A stretch of 64,000 nucleotides of DNA from Buddleja alternifolia (taxonomy: Eukaryota > Streptophyta > Magnoliopsida > Lamiales > Scrophulariaceae): the NCBI GenBank assembly GCA_019426215.1, contig CM033392.1, positions 39,982,666-40,046,665 of the forward strand, in the 5' to 3' direction. Position 1 is the stretch's first letter. Each line of letters begins with the position of its first letter. The notes below the pieces were generated by a model that worked only from the letters and a program-made list of their open reading frames with translations, made no database searches and was not told the DNA's origin. The translations under genes were made by a program, and so were the position numbers. Positions 22,230-34,543 of the stretch are shown here, one piece after another.

Positions 22230-25200
22230 ATGGGTACCGCACAGATGTCCGTTACAGTTACCGTATCTGCAAATATCTTTGCTCAGTTTCCCGAGTACCA
22301 AGAAACATCGAGAACATTATCTCACTCTATTACTGCCCTTGCTGAGTCAAGTACCCCAAATACATGTCTCCTTACCTCTTCCTCCCAATGAGTCATTGAC
22401 TCGGGTGCTTCAGATCATATGACAGGTAATCCTAATATTTTCACCGATTTTACACCAAACCCCTCTTCACCCAAAGTAACTTTAGCCGATGGTTCTACAT
22501 CAAATGCTCTTGGTTCCGACACTATTCATCCCACTTCATCGCTTTCTTTAGCACATGTCTTAAGTCTCCCTGATTTCTCTTTTAATTTAATGTCTGTGAG
22601 CAAAATAACTCGTGCTCTCAATTGTTGCGTCTCATTCTTTTTGGATTATTGCTTGTTTCAGGATCTTGTGACGAAGAAGATTATTGGTAAAGGACATGTA
22701 TCGAGAGGTCTCTACCTATTGGATATTCAGGCGCCGATGTCTGGGTCCACTGTTTGCTCAGTAGTCTTAACTCCTTTTGAAGCTCATTGTCGGTTAGGAC
22801 ACCCTTCTCTCCCTACATTAAAGAAGATTTGTTCTCAGTTTCACAATGTGTCCTCTTTAGATTGTGAATCGTGTCAGTTTGCCAAACATCATCGGTTGTC
22901 TTCGAGTCCTCGTGTCAATAAAAGAGTCAGTTCTCCTTTTGAATTAGTTCACTCAGATGTTTGGGGTCCTTGTCCTATTGTGTCTAAACCTGGATTTTGG
23001 TATTTTGTCACTTTTGTTGATGATTTTTCTTGCATGACTTGGGTTTATTTTATGAAAAATTGATCTGAATTTTTTACCCATTTTACGGCTTTCTGTGTTG
23101 AAATTAAAACGCAATTTAATACTTCAGTGCGAACTTTGCGAAGTGACAATGCCAAAAAATATTTTTCTGATTCTTTTCAGACTTATATGGTTAAAAATGG
23201 CATTCTTCATCAATCCTCTTATGTTGACACGGCATCTCAGAATGACGTAGCTAAAAGAAAAAATCGACATCTGCTTGAGACAGCCAGAGCCCTCTTATTC
23301 CAAACACATGTCCCTAAATGCTTTTGGGCTGATGTTGTCTCAACAGCCTGTTTTCTAATTAATCGTATGCCATCTTCTGTCCTTCATGGTGAGATCCCTT
23401 ATAGTATCTTTTTTCCGACAAAATCTTTATTTCCTATTGAACCCCGCTTATTTGGTAGTACTTGTTTTGTTCGGGATGTTCGTCCTCATGTTACCAAGCG
23501 AGATCCTAAGTCAGTCAAATGTGTTTCTAGGTTACTCTCGGTTACAAAAAGGGTATCGGTGTTATTGTCCTAGTCTTACCAAATATCTTGTCTCTGTTGA
23601 CGTCACATTTATGGAACATTGCTCCTTTCCGGTCTCTTCTAATTCTCATGCCAGTCAGGGGGAGGATGATGATTTGTTGGTTTACCACATTACCTATCAG
23701 GCGCACATTGTTGCTCCTCCAGCACCACCTCAATCTTGTCCACCCATTCATCATGTCTATTCCCGACGGCGGGTTCCTCCTATTACATGTCCAGCACCGG
23801 TTTCTACTTCGCCATCGGATCCATCAGACAATGATCCTGATCTTCCTATTGTCCTTCGTAAAGGTAAACGCCAATGCACTTATCCCATTTTGTCTTTTGT
23901 TTCATATGATCATTTGTCTTCTTCGTCGTGCTCTTTTGTTGCTTCCCTTGATTCTCTATCTCTTCCTAAAACTGTTCACGAAGCCTTGTCCCATCCTGGA
24001 TGGACTGCAACAATGACAGAGGAGATGAATGCTTTAGATGTTAATGGTACTTGGACTCTAGTGGATTTACCTGCAGGTAAAAAGGCTATAGGATGTAAGT
24101 GGATTTTTGTTGTTAAATTTAATCCTGATGGATCTGTTGCTCGCCTTGTCTCCAAAGGCTATGTCCAGACTTGTGGGGTGGATTATTCTGACACTTTCTC
24201 TCCTGTGGTTAAATTGACCTCCGTTCGGTTATTCATGTCTATGGCTACCACTCATGAATGGCTCTTACATCAGTTAGATATAAAAAATGCCTTCCTACAT
24301 GGAGATTTATTGGAGGAAGTTTATATGGAGCAACCACCAGGGTTTGTTGCTCAGGGGGAGTATGGAAAAGTTTGTCATCTTCAAAAGTCTCTTTATGGTT
24401 TGAAACAGATCCCCCGTGCTTGGTTTGGCAAATTTAGTCAGGTAATTGAAAAGTTTGGAATGTGCAAGAGTAAGTCTGACCAGTCAGTGTTTTATAAAGG
24501 ATTTATCAATTGAAGTGAATATCATCTCTAAAGTCCTTTCTTCACAGTCAGTTGCACACTAAGGATTTAGGGTCATTGAAGTACTTCTTGGGAGTTGAGG
24601 TGACAAGGAGTAAGAAGGGCATCTTTTTATCTCAAAGAAAATATGTGCTTGATTTATTAACCGCAACGGGAAAATTAGGGGCTAAACCATGCAGAAATCC
24701 GCTGCAGCCGAACCTGCAACTCACAAATGAGGGAGACTTATTCGACGATCCTGAGAAGTATAGGAGACTGGTTGGAAAACTGAACTATCTCACAGTAACT
24801 CGTCCGGATATTGCATATGTTGTGAGTACTGTGAGTCAGTTTATGTCTTCTCCAACAGTTGATCACTGGGCTGCTTTAGAACATATCTTGTGTTACTTGA
24901 AGGGAGCTCCTGGACGAGGTATACTATATAAGAATCATGGTCATACTCGTATAGAGTGTTTTTCAGATACAGATTGGGCGGGATCTAAAATTGACAGAAA
25001 ATCCATTAGAGGTTATTGTGTTTTCTTTGGAGGAAATTTGGTTTCATGTAAGAGCAAGAAACAAAATGTAGTATCTCGTTCTAATGCAGAATCAGATTAT
25101 AGAGCTATGGCGCAGTCTACTTGTGAAGTGATATGGATATATCAGTTACTAATTGAAGTTGGTCGTAAAGTCTCAACACCGGCGAAACTTTGGTGTGATA

Positions 25201-25430
25201 ACCAAGCAGCTCTGCATATTACTTCTAATCCTGTGTTTCATGAGCGAACGAAACACATTGAGATTGACTGTCACTTTGTTCGTGAAAAGGTACAAAAAAA
25301 TTTAATTTCTACAGGATATGTGAAGGCTGAAGACCAACTAGGAGATCTGTTTACAAAAGCTCTAAATGGGGTTCGGGTTGATTATCTTTGTAACAAGTTG
25401 GGCATGATTAACATCTATACTCCAACTTGA
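22230..25430 (+). pseudogene. Copia gag-pol polyprotein remnant
   Basis: The first recognisable piece is the last part of Gag (FAQFPEYQ, TLSHSITALAES). Then come protease (VIDSGASDHMTG), the integrase zinc region (CRLGHPS...CESCQFAKH), integrase core (HSDVWGP, RSDNAKKYF), reverse transcriptase (HQLDIKNAFLHGDLLEEVYM, SLYGLKQIPRAW) and RNase H (FSDTDWAGSKIDRKSIRGYC, LWCDNQAALHI). Breaks: TGA at 22389 before VIDSG; TGA near 23061; one-base loss near 23530; loss of about three codons after SVARL (24140); and an internal deletion at about 24510 that removes the stretch holding the YVDD catalytic motif between FYKGF and ISSLKSFLHSQ. The integrase Glu position reads VAKRKNRH (Lys). The gene is dead in RT and integrase. 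Confidence 0.88.
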
Positions 25431-25437
25431 GGGGGAG

Positions 25438-25584
25438 TGTTATAGAATAGGAAAGTATATATTTAGGGATAGATATAAGGGATTTGATTGATTCCCTTCC
25501 TTATTTATGCTATAACTTTTGTATATAAATAGTGTGTAAATTGGTTGAATAATATATCTAAAAATTCCTCCATCTCTTTCTACA
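25438..25584 (+). repeat. 3' LTR of the copia element
   Basis: Near-identical to 21493-21639; preceded by the polypurine tract. Ends CTTTCTACA. Confidence 0.92.
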
Positions 25585-25585
25585 A

Positions 25586-26087
25586 GGATTGAATTTCTGG
25601 AAATTTGTACTAGATAATTTTATGCATGAATTACCATTGAATGTGTGGTCATTACTCATTGGTTGTGAAAAAAACACTTCGGGTGGATTAGAATTCGAGG
25701 ATATGGTTCACATGCCTCACGTACAAGGTAAATGTTTTACTATGTTTTTATCCTTGAACCTTGAATATTTGGCTTAGAATTGGGTACTTACTGTATAGGA
25801 GCGAGGCAGAAGGATGTGCTTATTTTGATTGGATTGACCTCCAATGGTAATAGAGCCACACATATTAGCCCAAGTTTAATAAACTTAAGTAGTTGTGTGA
25901 AGATAAAATGGCACGAAGTAGATCAAGCAACCTGTTTTCCTTTTCTTGGCTCCTATTTATTGATTGCTTAAGGTGAAATGTAGTGAGGAATAGAACTCAT
26001 GAGGACTAATTTTACTATTGTAGTTGTAATTTTACTGTTGTAGCTGTTGTATTGTAGGGCCTAACTGTGAAATCTCGAAGAAGAAAA
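25586..26087 (+). other. Open but unidentified sequence right of the copia insertion
   Basis: Two short frames (to 25777, NFWKFVLDNFMHELPLNVWS; and 25780-25971) show ordinary protein-like composition but no family I recognise. With the copia element and one target copy removed, the first frame joins the open frame on the left. It may be an old gene exon or chance. Confidence 0.3.
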
Positions 26088-26475
26088 AGCCTTGTTTGTT
26101 TATGTTTTCAAATTCTATTTTCAGTTTCCTGAATCACAAAATTTTAAAAATCCACACCAAAAACTATTTTCAATCAAATACTTTTTTTTTCAAATTTACT
26201 TTCTCATTGTCCAATATAACTATATATTAATCACTATATCTATTATTTCACACAATCATCAATCAAAATTCATTTAATTTACAATACTCTTTTCTTCCTC
26301 TTTCATACTTTACAATCAACTCATCATACATCAATTAATCATTATCGATGTGACACATTTTACAAATTTCAACCATATTCTAAAAACATAAACAAACACA
26401 CCAATACATCGCATTAAATTTTCCCCGATTTTTTTTCCAGGTTTTAGACTCAAAAACATAAACAAAGAAAGCCTT
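26088..26475. mobile_element. MITE-like element with GCCTTGTTTGTTTATG ends
   Basis: Left end AGCCTTGTTTGTTTATGTTTT and right end, read inward, GGCTTTCTTTGTTTATGTTTT are inverted partners. The AT-rich 390-bp interior has no coding frame. End motifs resemble the 12915-13481 element, so the two may share a family. No clear target duplication. Confidence 0.6.
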
Positions 26476-26725
26476 AAGTGTCTTCAACAAAAATCTCTCA
26501 ACGTGAAAATTGGATTGAAATATTTGGTTTCCCAAGATGTCTTCGAGCCCGGAGGCTCAAAACTAATTCCTCAAGATACTGTCGGGCACAATTGTGAGGA
26601 CCTCTCCAAATAAAGTTTTTAGTATCAACAAGGGCTTGACCTCTTGCTTAAGACACTATCTCGGAGAAGATAGTGCCTTCAGCAAAAATCTCACTCACGT
26701 GAGACCTGTATTGAAATAGTGTTGC

Positions 26726-26752
26726 GGGGGGGGGGGGGGGGGGGGGGGGGGG
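26726..26752 (+). repeat. 27-nt uninterrupted poly-G run
   Basis: Twenty-seven consecutive G in an otherwise AT-rich context, flanked by GTTGC and AGGAATTG. Capable of G-quadruplex formation; length in the real genome may differ because such runs are hard to read. Confidence 0.9.
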
Positions 26753-26970
26753 AGGAATTGCCCTTAAGTGAGGCCCGTTCCAATCACCTGACGACTGCCA
26801 GTGGGATTTCGACCCGAAAAAAAGAAGTGTTTGGGTCAAAGTGCAAATGATATTGAATTTTAAATCGGTGAGATTTTGTTTTTATGTTTTGAAGGGGGAT
26901 AGTGCTAATTGAGAGATTTTCAAGGGGGTGAAAGTGCATTTTGCCCTTAAATTCATCAAAATATAATTTT

Positions 26971-27499
26971 GGGATAATGGCAGGCACCCCCCTCAGTTAT
27001 GAGGTGATGTGCACTTTGCCCCCTAACTTATTGAAATATGCACTTTGCCCCCTCACTTATCATAAAATGTGCACTTCACCCCCTCAGGCAGCTCGGGCAG
27101 GGGCAAAGTGCTACAAAACACATAAGTGAGGGGGCAAAATGCTACAAAAACACATAAGTCAGGGGGCAAAGTGCTACAAAGACGCATAAGTCGGGGGGAA
27201 AAAGTCCAATTTTTATGATAAGTATGGTGCCCGAACAAAGTGCTACAAAACATATAAGTGAGGGGGCAAAATGCTACAAAAACACATAAGTCAGGGGGCA
27301 AAGTGCTACAAAGACACATAAGTCAGGGGGCAAAAGTCCAATTTTTATGATAAGTGTGGTGCCCGAATCTGCCCGAACTGCCCGATGGGGTGAAGTGCAC
27401 ATTTTATGATAAGTGAGGGGGCAAAGTGCATATTTAAATAAGTTAGGGGGGCAAAGTGCACATCACCCCATAATTGAGAGGGGTGTCTGCTATTATCCC
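26971..27499. mobile_element. 529-bp MULE-type MITE with internal tandem repeats
   Basis: Ends are GGGATAATGGCAGGCACC and, inverted, GGGATAATAGCAGACACC, with TIRs of about 110 bp (GTGCACTTTGCCCCC and TGCACTTTGCCCCCTCACTT blocks in both). A perfect 9-bp target duplication TATAATTTT flanks it at 26962-26970 and 27500-27508. The interior holds two copies of a 132-bp repeat starting at 27104 and 27236, itself built of ~37-bp CAAAGTGCTACAAA...CATAAGT units. No coding capacity. Confidence 0.9.
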
Positions 27500-27508
27500 T
27501 ATAATTTT

Positions 27509-28416
27509 TTACAATTTTTCAAATTTGGTTAATTAAACTATTGCACGAACTAGTAGAAGAGGTGTACTAGGAAGTCTTACTTCAACACTCTAGTCAACCT
27601 TAGAAGGTAGCCTCGCTTCAATCAATTTCTATTTTTTTGAAAATAGAAACTGAGTGTTTATTTTCACATTTAAAGTTGTGTTCTATCTAGAAAGTTCCAA
27701 CACAAACACAAATAAATCTGATAAATAATATAAAAGCTAAAGTAACTGAAAATAAAAATGTTACCAATGCCTATTCGACATTGTATTTAGGCAAGATAGA
27801 TTTAATGAGATGACGGACATAAATCTAAGTCCAATCTTTACACTAGATCCAAGTATGATACTACGTCTCAACAATTTATAACCAACATGACATGAAAAAA
27901 AAAGAGAATCGAAAGGTCTACTAGATCAAACAATCACAATCCAAGAAACAAAACTAATCAACTCATAAGCTTCAACGTGTGTGTGGGCGCCATAGCCATT
28001 TTTCAAGTGCTCGGTAGAACACCCTTTAAAATTAACTCATAGATGGCTCCATGCAATATTCATTTAGTCAGGAGTGCTAAATTTTACAAAAGATTGTGTC
28101 GGATGGCAAAGTGGAAAAATGGCAAAAACATTTTTGTCACATATATTATGCGCATTAGTTAACCATAGTTGTAAAACGATATGTTTTCATTATTAATCCA
28201 TGTTCTCTTTATTTTCGTGATTTTGGAACAACTGCGCAGCAAAAATATCTGCACGTATATTTCATTGGATGAAATTATACACCTACTATACGTGGCAATT
28301 CTATTTCAAGTTATCTCACTCTCGACAATCAAAACAAACAAAAGCATACAAACACAGAAATTCAAGTTTCAAATTACAGTGTATACATATTTATTTATAT
28401 ATATTCTTTGCTTTTA
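27509..28416. other. Intergenic, 3' flank of the mannanase gene
   Basis: AT-rich. A short perfect hairpin (TTTCTATTTT/AAAATAGAAA, about 27627-27650) is the only structure seen. Sequence 28180-28416 would contain the mannanase 3' UTR on the minus strand; no polyadenylation site can be fixed. Confidence 0.5.
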
Positions 28417-31400
28417 TCATCTATGCGTGCATAATTTTCTCAAGTAATCCATTTGTGTAGGAAGCGCCCCTTGAATTCTTGCAAGCTTACAAGACTGTTC
28501 TGTGAATAGCTGATACGTCGACTTCCTCTTCCATGGTACAATCCCAAATTCATCATTAAACTCTTCCATTCCTTCAACCAGAAACTGCCACACTAGAGAT
28601 CCACCACCAGACTTGTTCATTTTAGCAGACTTGTAAGTTATATCAAGGATTACTTTGTAGAATCTCTCTCTTTGAGAAGGCTCAAAATCCTTTGACAATC
28701 CAAATTCAGTAAACATTACAGGCTTTTTCAGTTCTTTGTCACCGTCTTCAATGTGAGATAGCATCCACTTGGCAACGAATTTTAATTTATGTTCGAATTC
28801 TGGGTTATGAGACCTACAACAAAGAACAATTAACAATATAGTCGAGATATTCAACCAAAAAGGGAATATTTTGCATGTGGGCGAATTACACAATGACTAG
28901 ATAATACGTTTGATGCAAATGTAGATGAAGAGCATACCAGTGATCTGGGTAAATATGAACTGATGCAAAATCAACGGTTGAGATCTTTGAATTGCGAACG
29001 AAATCAGTTCCAATATCAGATGCCCAGAACTCAGGATTGACAGTTAATCTTTTTGGACTTTTAGGTCCGTAAAATCCTTCAAGCCCCACTGTCACCAGAT
29101 GGTTTCTATCAATTGATTTCACAAATGTCGACATTTCTTCTATCCAGTCCTGCAGTTATATGAGATGTAACTTAATATTGTTAAGATTCAATGGCAATAA
29201 AAGTATAATTACTGTTTTTCACTGATAGATGACAAAATGACCTTTATAGCCTCAATCAAGGGGAGCATACTGGAAAAAAAGCTTTTGATTGGACAATTCA
29301 ATTAGTTCTGGAATTGATCTGAATATTATAAAAGATGGCACGTAGCTGTAACAATGAATGTTATGTCTTGTCATGGCTGTTTGTTATCATGATTAAAAGA
29401 ACGAAAACTTCATTGGAGGACTGCTAAAGAGCTTTGAATCCAATATCATGACATGCGGAAGAATGGAACAAAATTGAGTTCAAGGAAGCTTAAATAACAG
29501 TACGAGTTCTCTTGCCATATAAAATTTTAAGGGCTTTTACTGGGATAAAGAGTTTGATACTTACCTGAAGTGTATCACCAGATTTATCAGATATACAGCG
29601 GGGTTCATTGATTAACTCCCAGGCAAAGATAGTTGGATCATCCCTATATTCAACTCCAGTGAGCGTGTTCTTCCTTGTTAGAACAGTCTGCAAAATAGGA
29701 AATTAGAAAAACATATTCAAAATGACATCCATGAAACTCCACATTACTTGTATGTTGATGAATATGATAAGAAAAACTGTATTTTTGACGAATTATGCCG
29801 GTGAAGGCACAAATGAAAACCCTAAATAAAACAGAGGAGCTAGGACTTCAGGGTTTATCAATCGATAACAATCAGGAGTAACAAAACTGGAAGTATTAAC
29901 TATGAAATTGAGAAAAATAGAAAATGAAATAAAAAGGGAAAAAAGCACTGTTTTCAAGCTTCCCTTCTGTTTGGAAACTGGAAACGATGATGCTAACGCA
30001 GAATAAACTAAGCCATTTCTATAGTGATTACAAATCAGAAAATTAACGTGGTTTGTCCTAATAACAATGTCGGAAACAAATTTGATATGATTTAGATTAT
30101 GGATAGATGGAGTAATGAATTCATTAGATTCTGATATGATTTTGGAGTGATTTTCACCACTTGCAAATATTGTGATATTTCACCTATAAACATAGGTGCA
30201 AATTGTAGTTCAAACTTGAGAGAGAATAAATGTATTCTAGCCCTTTTGGCATTTTTCCGTGGATGTAGGCCAAATGGCGGAACCACGTAACTGTTTTGTT
30301 TATTCTCTCTTCACTAATCTTATCATAATCTGAAATTGAACAAACAACTATAAGCAGACCTCAAGCGATCTCTAACCAAAATGTTGACATTTCTTATTTA
30401 TTGATCCAGGATTTTACTGAAACCATGAAAAACAATTTTTTGTGCACATTATCTATGTTGTCTGAAGGCGTTTCTGGAAAAGGAAAAGACATGAAAAGGG
30501 AGTAAATATTATTCCCTTTCTTGTAAACTTTTGGCTCTTAAGAAACAGAAAAGGGATGCGTGGGTTGGGAGCTGAAATTTCTTCTTTTCCCACCTTCTCA
30601 ATCTGTTTTTCCAATTTTATTAATAGAAAACGTTGATGCCAATTCTATTCCAGGGTGACATGTTCTGATGAAAACGTAGCAGTAGTTATTTAATACGAGC
30701 AATCAATAATCTCACATTATAAATCAGAAGTTCGAGTATACTAAAAAGAAGCACATAGGTCTTTGAAGTAAACCATAGTATTTGACAAGTTTTTAATCCA
30801 CATACAAAAAAGTATTTGAGTAATCATAAATGGAAGATGACAATGTGCAGTTTCAGTTACAATGCATTAATGTTGAGATCCAAGCGGTAGTTATTAGAAT
30901 TCATCACATAGGACAAAATGCAAGCATTTATAGAAAAAGCATGATCTGTCCTTACTGGCTTTAATGTTATTGTCTGACTGATTGACAGAAAAACGAGCAT
31001 TATTTCACACTTTTCGGTTATGCACTCCGAGGCGTAGTATAGGGTATTCTTTTACTCTGGAAATATCGAAGATACAAAGGAAAAATGGCTATCATAAGAA
31101 CAGTCTGCAAGAGAATATTAAAGGAGCACTTGTTTATAAGAAGTGGATATCAATTTGTAATGTCTAATGAAGAGATCGTGAATAAGAATCTGAGTCAGGA
31201 TTTGCTGTTATCAATATGCTCAAGTTCTAGTATAGAATATTATTAATAAAATTATTGTTCTTATACCAGATTTTTCCAAGTGAATGTTTTTTTTTTCTCT
31301 AAACTAGCCTTTTCCCTTTTTAGTAGTTTTTAGAGATGGGACAAGAGGTATAAAAAATATGGCTTGCGGCATTAGTAGAAACATTATAGACCATTACAAC

Positions 31401-33191
31401 TCTTTCAGTCTCTCCATTTTAAGTATCCCTGTTTTAAGTTTGCTCTTTCAGTGTCACTGTTCTCAGTAAGCAATAATGATTAGAGCATTTACGAATTCCA
31501 AAATTTTAGTAATAGACAATAATGGTAAAGATTATTGTGATGCTTCATTCCTTGTAATGAATAATGTTGAAGGTTTTAATCCTAAAAAGAAGGACAAAAA
31601 TGCTTTAATCATTTCTCGGGTTTAACATGTGTTTTAATGGATTTATCACCTTACCACATAGTATAACCCATTGTTCTCTAAACTTTTGAAGCAAGAGAGA
31701 CGCGTACTCGCTAACTCTCAAGGTTATGATTGGACCTTGGATTTTAGCACGAAAATGAAAAATGGAAAAGGAAAAAATATCAAAAACTAAAGTGTAAAGC
31801 ACTGTCATTGAAGTAGAAAGTATTTTCCTCACTAAAATAGAGGGACTTCCGCTGAGGGATATTAAGGAATAGAAAATGAAATTGGTCAGTGCCATGAGAC
31901 CAACACAATACACATGATGCATAATAGTTTCATGCCAAATGTACCATATGCAATCAATGGCCAGCAACATTTTATGTCCCACAAACTAGAAGTGTTTAAT
32001 TGAAGTAAAACAATATTTCTTTTTATGAAGCAAACATCCAAATTGGGATTTTTGACATAATAAATCCTCTCTCCCGCAGCTCGTGTAAGGTCAAGCCAAT
32101 ATTTTCAAAAAGTTGGAAGCTATATGATGTAAGAAAACAGTATGTTATGTTCCTATATTTAGAAAGCAAATCCAAAACTCTTACACATATGATGTAAACT
32201 GTGTTGCAGGCTTCACGGCAAGACAAAATAAAATCTTATTTAATATTTTTCTAGATAGATATGCAGTGTCATCCAAGAAGTTCTTCAATGAAAAAAACAA
32301 AGTATTAGAGATAAATATAACAATAATGATAAGGTACCTTAACGTAATTCTTGAAATAGTGGCGTATTGATGGATCATAAAAGAAGGAATCGTTGGAAGA
32401 ACTTAAACCGATACCTTCTTCCCATGCCCACTTAACATATTGAGTCTTTCCACCATATGCTTGCAAGTTATTGACCAAGCATAGTATTAGTCTTATTCCA
32501 TATTGATTTGCTTCAGCAATAACATGATCCAAGGCCTGTTCATAGTACATGTAAACACTAAATCAGATTGATTATCCACAAACAGAATAAGAGCAATTAA
32601 TGAGTATGTAATATGGATAAATACAAAAACCCCTTTTAACATCTCCAAAATTAGTCGGCACCAAAACAGACAAACAGAATCATTATATCAAAACACAATT
32701 AGAAAAACAAGCAAAAATCAATGAACGAAAATGAACCAACAATAACACGAATATTCAAAAAATCAACAATAAATCAAAAGATCACACTAACAGCAACTAA
32801 ATAACAAAGATTAATCAATCAAACTTGTTCGTACTCTGAATACTCTCTCGTCGAATCGACCGGGAGAAATCTGGAGAGCATTGTAATCACCATCATTGAA
32901 AGCCCAAGTTCTACACACAGTAAGGCCCATTTTGGCACCAGTTTGAAGAATAGTTCTAATTCTAGGTTTTCGAGATTCATCAACAGCATGATCCATCATC
33001 CAATAAGAGTTCCATCCATTAAAATAGAAAGGTCTACCATCAACTATGAACTGACTACCATTCCTCTCCACAAAACTCAGCTTCGTATGTGTACGTATGT
33101 CGATCCACAAATCCCCGAAAGACAAGTATATAAACGCCACACACGATGCGAATCCAATTATTGGGTATAACGCACCATTTCCTCCCACCAT
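28417..33191 (-). CDS. Mannan endo-1,4-beta-mannosidase (GH5 subfamily 7), five exons
   Basis: Hydrolyses internal beta-1,4 links of mannans in the cell wall, acting in wall loosening and seed or fruit softening. Exons on the minus strand: 32835-33191, 32338-32535, 29565-29687, 28938-29149, 28417-28813; all introns GT/AG; total 428 codons plus stop, normal for plant MANs. Start chosen at MVGGNG (33191), before a hydrophobic segment ([17 protein letters not shown], residues ~9-26), a signal or anchor. Then [54 protein letters not shown]. The acid/base Glu is E213 in AWELINEPR, the nucleophile E333 in [15 protein letters not shown] and VWQFLVEGM are also present. The frame is intact. Closest by eye to the Arabidopsis MAN2/MAN6 type; exact orthology not resolved. 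Confidence 0.95.
29688..32337 (-). other. Intron 2 of the mannanase gene, 2.65 kb
   Basis: The donor is AAG|GTACC (32337) and the acceptor TTGCAG|ACT (29688). It is far longer than the other introns (125, 299, 415 and 415 bases class). I looked for transposon ends, RNA genes and frames and saw only AT-rich sequence with short chance frames. Confidence 0.7.
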
Positions 33192-33660
33192 TTTGTTTTT
33201 AACAATCAAAATTAAAGTTAACAAAATGTGAATCCGAAAATGGATTTATGGTGATTTGGATCTGTATGAGATCCAAAAGAATTAGGTTAAATACAGCGCA
33301 AAAAAGTACAAGAACAATCAATGAAGCTTCAAATTTCAGTTATCATAACAGAAACTGAATCATCCTAAAGCTCTGTATAAGTTATATGTTGGAGATAGAT
33401 AGATAACAGGGGGAAAAGAAGAAAAGGTGTGTGTGAGTTTTTGTGTCCTATAATAATGGAATTGTTATAGAAATGAGGAAATATGAACCATAGGAAATAT
33501 ATATATATATAACTTATATATATGAGGAAGAAATTAAGGAAAGTATACCTAATAAGGGTAATGTTATACCAAATAGCCAAAAAAATTCAGGTGAAGTTTG
33601 AATGAAGATGAAGGTGGAATGTTGGTATCAAATGAGGTTAGATCTAAGCTCATTATTTCA
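33192..33660 (-). promoter_or_regulatory. Mannanase 5' leader and proximal promoter region
   Basis: Minus-strand upstream DNA with an (AT)n tract at about 33495-33525 and AT-rich leader. No single TATA box can be chosen. No upstream frame looks real. Confidence 0.4.
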
Positions 33661-34538
33661 GACTTTATTGAAATTTAATACTATTGTTAACATTTCTTAA
33701 TAGTATTATTATTATGAAGTACAATCATAATAATTCAGTCATGGGCCACTTGTGATGTTGTCCTTGTATCTTTGTCGCACCATATTATTATTTAATCTCT
33801 TCTTTTATTTTTGATTATTTTTATATATTGTTTTCATCGGGAAATTAAGACCAATTTGATACTATGCTTGTTGATTTCAACATGAAAGGATTCTGTCTGT
33901 GGCATGATGACTTTTTGAGTCTTTTGGCATACATTTTGGTGCAGGGTCAACAGTAAATTAGATTTGGTGGTCTTCTGCCCATGTGCACTTTAGGTATAAC
34001 CATCTACTTAATAATTATGTGCATCATTAGCTAAGGTCCTTTTTTACTTTCCCTTCTTTTACTTAACTCAAAATTGACGTCCAGATCAAGAGAGAGAGCG
34101 AGAGATTGTAGGGGGGGCGATTCTTTTTCTTACTTCTTGCAGATGAAAAATGAGAAAAAAATATGTTTTAGAGATATAAAAAGGTTTAAGTAATATTTGT
34201 TTGGATTTCCAATAATGATTAAGGTTGATGGATAATGTCTATTGTCGTTTTCTAAAATATGTTTGGTTGTTTGAAAAATTTCTACGTAAATTTTATATAA
34301 CAATTTTTCAAGTGTCTTTGACAAACTCGAAATATGGACAATATGGATCTTGAATGATAGCTTTTGTCCTAAAAATTCAAAATCTAGAGATCTTTTTGAC
34401 ATAGTACCTCTGTCATTGCCTGAAAAATGTTTTTCCAATTAGAGAAGTAAGAAAAATTGATGAAGTGTCCCTTCAATGACTAGTTAGAAGATTCGATTTT
34501 TTTGAAATTCTTAGTAAATGGTAAATACTATCGTTATT
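33661..34538. other. Intergenic, nothing recognised
   Basis: AT-rich DNA with short GAGA-type and poly-T stretches (about 34085-34140). No gene or repeat with support. Confidence 0.5.
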
Positions 34539-34543
34539 AATCA

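Larger units (their letters stand above)
21493..25584 (+). mobile_element. Ty1/copia retrotransposon with 147-bp LTRs
   Basis: Direct LTRs at 21493-21639 and 25438-25584 differ at about 7 of 147 positions by eye. The primer site TGGTATCGAGCCAG starts at 21640 and the polypurine tract GAGGGGGAG ends at 25436. Target copies GGATT lie at 21488-21492 and 25586-25590 (one extra A after the 3' LTR). Gene order protease-integrase-RT-RNase H marks it as Ty1/copia, Ale-like by sequence character. Most of gag is missing and pol has several breaks, so it cannot move on its own. Confidence 0.92.
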
